Under the pieces are notes generated by a model. It was not told the DNA's origin and made no database searches. It worked only from the letters and a program-made list of their open reading frames with translations. Positions 6,437 to 9,822 of a DNA stretch of 9,822 nucleotides are shown in pieces (within the stretch, counting starts at the first letter, position 1; each line of letters begins with the position of its first letter). The stretch is from NCBI GenBank assembly GCA_003641555.1, contig QNAT01000018.1, positions 1 to 9,822 on the forward strand, given 5' to 3'. The translations under genes were made by a program, and so were the position numbers. Source of the DNA: Thermotoga sp. GTDB lineage: Bacteria; Thermotogota; Thermotogae; B3-G13.

Positions 6437-8699
6437 TAAATTTATTGAGGCTTATGTCCAACTTCTCCAATTCTTCTGTCAATTCTTTACTTGTACTCAT
6501 CAATTCTCCCATCGAATCCAGCATTTCCTTTACTTCGCTCTCGACACTATTCATTTTGTCCGTTATCTCATTCGCGGACTTCGATACGTTGTCTATCGCC
6601 GTTGCCATCTCTTCCGTCGATGCGCTCTGCTCTTCTGCCATAGATGCTATGTTCTGTATCATACCACTCGTCTTCGATACAGCTTCCAGTATCTGCCCTA
6701 ATCCCTCTGTCACTCTGTTCATAACTTTTTCTCCTATTTCTACTGCCTTTGTGGTATCTTTCACTACTTTTATCGTATTCTCAGTATTCTCTTGTATTCC
6801 TTCTATCAACTCTCCTATATTCGCGGTTGCTTTCTTCGTTTCTTCCGCAAGATTTCTTATTTCCTCCGCAACCACTGCGAAACCTTTACCCGCTTCTCCT
6901 GCCCTCGCTGCCTCTATCGCTGCATTCAATGCAAGTAAGTTCGTCTGCTCCGCTATGGAGTTTATCGTACTCACTATCGCTCCTATTTCCTGGGAGGAGG
7001 ACTGAAGTTTATTTACCGCTTCAACTGTCTTTTCTGTCATATTTTTTATGTTGGCGATCTTCTGTACTGCCTCAGTAAGGTTCTTCTTTCCTTCCTGTTG
7101 AAGCTCGTTCATTCTGGACATCTGTTCATCCGCCTCCTGTGCATTTTTTGCCGTTTCCTGAGAACCACTTGCTATTTCTTCCACTCCAGCATCGGTTTGT
7201 TCTATCGCAGATACAATGGAATCGACGGAACCCTTTGCTATCTCAACTGCGCTGTGTACACTATGGGCTTTTTCTTGTATTTCCCCTGTGACACTATCAA
7301 TATTTTCTCCCATTTTCATTACTTCTGTCATAAATACCTTCGTTTCTTTTATAAGCATTCCTATAGAGGTTACGATTTCGTTAAGTGCCTTTACCATCTT
7401 TCCTATCTCATCTTTCCGTTTGAGCATTACGGCTTGATCTGTTAAACCACTTTTAAAATCGCCCGTTGCAATTATCTTTGCTTTATCCAATAATTTTTGT
7501 ACCGAGCTTCCCAAACCCCTTGATGTTGTATAGGATGAAAATATCGAGAGCCCTATGATTATCAGGAGGAGGACTATGAAACGTAATGTCACCTTTTCAA
7601 CAGTTTTATTCGATCTTGAAGCAGAAGCATCGGTCAGGTGGGCATTTTCTTCTACTGTATTCAGAGCCTGGGTGATCGAATCGCCGGTCATGGCTTTTAT
7701 TTCCTTGATGGTGGGATTGATTTCATTCGCAAATAACTTTGAACTACTTTCTCTTGCCTTTCCTATCTCATTCTGTTTATCCTGTATAACACCTTCTGCA
7801 GTAGATAGTTCCGAATATAATGCACCTATTTCTTTCTTAAAACTCATATATTTATCGACCTTTCTCCCATATTCCTTTAGCAATTCCTTGATAAAAGAAA
7901 ATTCTACCGAATTTATTTTAGAGGACATCAATTTCCGTTCTATATTCTCTATCTCATTATCCATATCACGCCTTATACTTGTTATTTCTACCTTCAACAT
8001 TATGTCTCTTGCTAAGACTTCCATCCTGGAAATGTTTCCCACAACGGACTTAAGTGATGGAAACATTCTCACATCTAAGAGCATTTCGATATCAGCGATG
8101 GTAAGCGGAGTAAGGTCAACAGATGTTGCCTCTCCACCTTCACTGATCACCTTCTGCATAGCGATTGCTACATCACTGATCTTTGGTCCAAGTTTTAATA
8201 ACTTTTGCCTTTTCCATACCATCTTATCATAGTCATCACGTATTTGCTTTAATTGAGGAAGCAAGGTCTCCAATTTATTTGTTCCTGTAAGGATCGTGAG
8301 CTGGTTCGCGAATATATAACTCGCAGCTTTTGAGATTCTCAACAGATTCTTTGATACGGAGGTAGCCTCCTGCGTATGTGAAGATCTCTCAAATAGATCA
8401 ACATCATTAATGATCTCTTCCATAGAAGAATCGAAATCTTTCTTCGTTTTATCAAGAGTATCGGTATCCTTTATAAACATAACCATATTGAGGAATTCTA
8501 TCGAACGTCTGATTTTGTTATCGAAATCGTGAAACTTTTGCAGATTCTCTACACTTTTCAGGTTTTCTCCCGACATCGATAGAGTTTTAAAGTTTGCCTT
8601 TTTAACACTTTTGAGCGAGAGGATCAAAAACAAACTCATTACCACTACCATGACAATCACAACGGCAAATCCGAGAACCACCTTTTTCTCTATACTCAC
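6429..8699 (-). CDS. Methyl-accepting chemotaxis protein with large outer helical domain
   Basis: A 756-residue transmembrane chemoreceptor that would control CheA/CheW at the inner face of the membrane. The first membrane helix is at about 7-29. An outer region of about 340 mostly helical residues (30-371) leads to the second helix (372-390). HAMP (about 392-445) and a long coiled-coil signalling domain follow. The hairpin tip [19 protein letters not shown] (584-602) is canonical. Likely methylation stretches flank it near 508-520 and 687-700 ([15 protein letters not shown]). The tip lies about 145-155 residues from each end of the signalling domain, consistent with a long 40-44-helix class. 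There is no C-terminal CheR-docking pentapeptide. The outer domain is much longer than a Tar-type four-helix bundle; a helical bimodular fold is possible. The GTG start has AGGAGG 7 nt upstream. The position inside a transport operon suggests taxis toward the same solute. Confidence 0.95.
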   Translation of the reverse strand: MSIEKKVVLGFAVVIVMVVVMSLFLILSLKSVKKANFKTLSMSGENLKSVENLQKFHDFDNKIRRSIEFLNMVMFIKDTDTLDKTKKDFDSSMEEIINDVDLFERSSHTQEATSVSKNLLRISKAASYIFANQLTILTGTNKLETLLPQLKQIRDDYDKMVWKRQKLLKLGPKISDVAIAMQKVISEGGEATSVDLTPLTIADIEMLLDVRMFPSLKSVVGNISRMEVLARDIMLKVEITSIRRDMDNEIENIERKLMSSKINSVEFSFIKELLKEYGRKVDKYMSFKKEIGALYSELSTAEGVIQDKQNEIGKARESSSKLFANEINPTIKEIKAMTGDSITQALNTVEENAHLTDASASRSNKTVEKVTLRFIVLLLIIIGLSIFSSYTTSRGLGSSVQKLLDKAKIIATGDFKSGLTDQAVMLKRKDEIGKMVKALNEIVTSIGMLIKETKVFMTEVMKMGENIDSVTGEIQEKAHSVHSAVEIAKGSVDSIVSAIEQTDAGVEEIASGSQETAKNAQEADEQMSRMNELQQEGKKNLTEAVQKIANIKNMTEKTVEAVNKLQSSSQEIGAIVSTINSIAEQTNLLALNAAIEAARAGEAGKGFAVVAEEIRNLAEETKKATANIGELIEGIQENTENTIKVVKDTTKAVEIGEKVMNRVTEGLGQILEAVSKTSGMIQNIASMAEEQSASTEEMATAIDNVSKSANEITDKMNSVESEVKEMLDSMGELMSTSKELTEELEKLDISLNKFMV

Positions 8700-8706
8700 G
8701 TCTTTT

Positions 8707-8712
8707 CCTCCT
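8707..8712 (-). promoter_or_regulatory. Ribosome-binding site of the chemoreceptor
   Basis: A perfect AGGAGG lies 7 nt before the GTG at 8699 and overlaps the last base of the permease stop codon. It decides the GTG start and ties the chemoreceptor to the transporter transcript. Confidence 0.8.
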
Positions 8713-9569
8713 TATCCCTTAACGCTGCCCGCTAATATTCCCTTCACGATGTATTTTTGGAAGAGTAAGGCTATCAATACTGGTATTATGCCGCCAATAA
8801 AACCAGCCGCAGCGATCTTCTCGTAATCGGTTATATACTGACTACCAACAGTGGCTATGAACATTGGGACAGTCATCGCGTTCTTGGTGCGGGTAAAGAC
8901 CAAAGCGAATAGGAATTCATCCCATGCCATGAGAAACGTAAAGATGCCCGTTGCTACCAGACCGGGTAAGGAAATAGGAAGTATTACCTTCATAAAGGCC
9001 TCAAATGGACTACAACCATCTATCAAGGCTGCTTCTTCTAACTCCTGTGGTATTGTTTCAAAATATCCTTTCATTATCCATATAACAAAACCGAGTATAA
9101 AGGAATTGTATATTATTATCAGATTCAACTTCGTGTCGTAGAGGTTGAAGACCCTGCTCACATATATCACCATAACGAAGAAAGGGATCAAGAGTGCAAT
9201 GGAAGGGAGTAAACGGGATAAAAGCATGCCTATCATTATCTCATTCTTTCCCTTGAAATCAAATCTTGCGAGGGCATACGCAGCCATAGTGCCAAAAATG
9301 AGACCTATCAACGTTACTCCTCCAGCGACTATCAAACTATTTCTTAAAGAGTATACGAAGCGTTCCCCTATGTCCTGATGAAAGTTGAATAGATCTTTAA
9401 AGTTGGATAGTGTTGGAGAATGAGGGAACCATCCCATCTTAGACGAGATCAACTCTCTATGAGGCGATATAGCAGAGATGAAAAGCCATGCCATAGGAGC
9501 GATCGTCCACATGAAGATTAAGATTGCAAAGAGATATGTCAGAAATTTATTCACTCTTTTCCTTTTCAT
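8712..9569 (-). CDS. MalG-type carbohydrate ABC transporter permease
   Basis: A 285-residue inner-membrane permease, the second half of a sugar importer channel with the MalF-type protein encoded just upstream. Six membrane helices can be placed at about 10-32, 76-100, 110-135, 147-167, 203-225 and 253-272. The ATPase-docking EAA loop reads EEAALIDGCSPFEAF (178-192), continuing to LPISLPG (197-203). WDEFLFALVFT (216-226) is typical of the MalG branch. Length is normal for the family. The ATG at 9569 overlaps the previous gene's TGA (ATGA) and has GAGGTGA 4 nt upstream, so the two permeases are translationally coupled. A reading 76 codons longer at the 5' end runs through the neighbouring gene in another frame and is not believable. 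No ATPase gene follows, as is common for sugar importers that share one MsmX/MalK-like ATPase. Confidence 0.95.
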   Translation of the reverse strand: MKRKRVNKFLTYLFAILIFMWTIAPMAWLFISAISPHRELISSKMGWFPHSPTLSNFKDLFNFHQDIGERFVYSLRNSLIVAGGVTLIGLIFGTMAAYALARFDFKGKNEIMIGMLLSRLLPSIALLIPFFVMVIYVSRVFNLYDTKLNLIIIYNSFILGFVIWIMKGYFETIPQELEEAALIDGCSPFEAFMKVILPISLPGLVATGIFTFLMAWDEFLFALVFTRTKNAMTVPMFIATVGSQYITDYEKIAAAGFIGGIIPVLIALLFQKYIVKGILAGSVKG

Positions 9570-9822
9570 GACTTCACCTCTTTCTCGCGTAATATCCTTA
9601 TGTAGAAGAGTCCAATGAGAAGTATTATGCCGCCTATGATAAAGGAAAGAGATGCTCCCTTTCCAAGATGAGTGAAAACCATGCCTTCTTCGAAAGTTAA
9701 GATAGAAAGTACCTTTATCTTGTATCCCATAATTATGTAGATTATATCGAAAACCCTGAATAATTCCATCGTCCTCAACACCAGGATCACGATCCATATA
9801 GGACGCAAGAGTGGGACAGTTA
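9566..9822 (-). CDS. MalF-type sugar ABC transporter permease, N-terminus beyond window
   Basis: The last 84 residues of the first permease of the importer; the rest lies past base 9822. The visible part starts in the stretch TVPLLRPIWIVILVLRT, which is the end of the EAA region and the following membrane helix in MalF-type proteins. RVFDIIYIIM follows, where relatives have RVFD-(L/I)-(I/V)-Y. A final hydrophobic helix (about LSFIIGGIILLIGLFYIRIL) and a short charged tail EKEVKS end it. It therefore pairs with the downstream MalG-type permease, with which it shares an ATGA overlap. In place of the usual glycine-rich loop after the RVFD motif it reads GYKIKVLSIL, a small family variation. The operon's first genes and main promoter must be to the right of this window. 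Confidence 0.88.
   Translation of the reverse strand, partial: TVPLLRPIWIVILVLRTMELFRVFDIIYIIMGYKIKVLSILTFEEGMVFTHLGKGASLSFIIGGIILLIGLFYIRILREKEVKS

Noticed and set aside
8712..9797. A longer MalG-type permease beginning near 9797
   Set aside because: The extra 76 residues read through the MalF-type gene in another frame and lack permease character. ATG 9569 has a good ribosome-binding site and an ATGA overlap with the previous stop.

Overview
The window looks like a chromosomal segment of an AT-rich, probably thermophilic bacterium. Arginine is mostly AGA/AGG, isoleucine is often ATA, ribosome-binding sites are strong GGAGG-type, and sugar ABC transport sits beside chemotaxis and NtrC-type signalling genes. 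A Thermotogota-like host is my best guess. It rests on codon style and gene content only, and other thermophilic lineages are possible.

Layout from left to right. (1) 1-731, minus strand: a ROK-family sugar kinase, cut at its C-terminal end by the window edge. (2) 732-1258: a divergent intergenic region of about 530 bp. It holds no convincing gene but is packed with three consecutive imperfect inverted repeats (775-954, 969-1083, 1105-1140) and three GACTTTAAGTC-like palindromes. (3) 1259-1741, plus strand: a MogA/MoaB-type molybdopterin adenylyltransferase. (4) 1757-9822, minus strand: one tightly packed operon read right to left. Its order is MalF-type permease (partial), MalG-type permease, methyl-accepting chemotaxis protein (MCP), family-1 solute-binding protein, membrane histidine kinase, and NtrC-type sigma-54 activator. 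The last gene ends head-on with mogA, 15 bp from its stop.

The operon is the most interesting part. It puts uptake (permeases plus binding protein), movement (MCP) and gene control (kinase plus sigma-54 activator) for what may be one solute into one transcription unit. The binding-protein gene lies between the chemoreceptor and the kinase instead of ahead of the permeases. An inferred model is that the solute-loaded binding protein serves the transporter and also reports to the chemoreceptor, the kinase, or both. No ATPase gene is visible, so it lies outside the window or is shared.

The binding-protein gene is the only complete gene here without a recognisable Shine-Dalgarno sequence. Instead, a perfect extended -10 element (TGGTATAAT) lies across the MCP stop codon just before its ATG. 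This suggests a private internal promoter giving an almost leaderless mRNA, or alternatively translation by re-initiation. The protein also lacks a lipobox cysteine. The gene assignments are firm. The solute, the regulon and the physical contacts between the proteins are not visible in the sequence.
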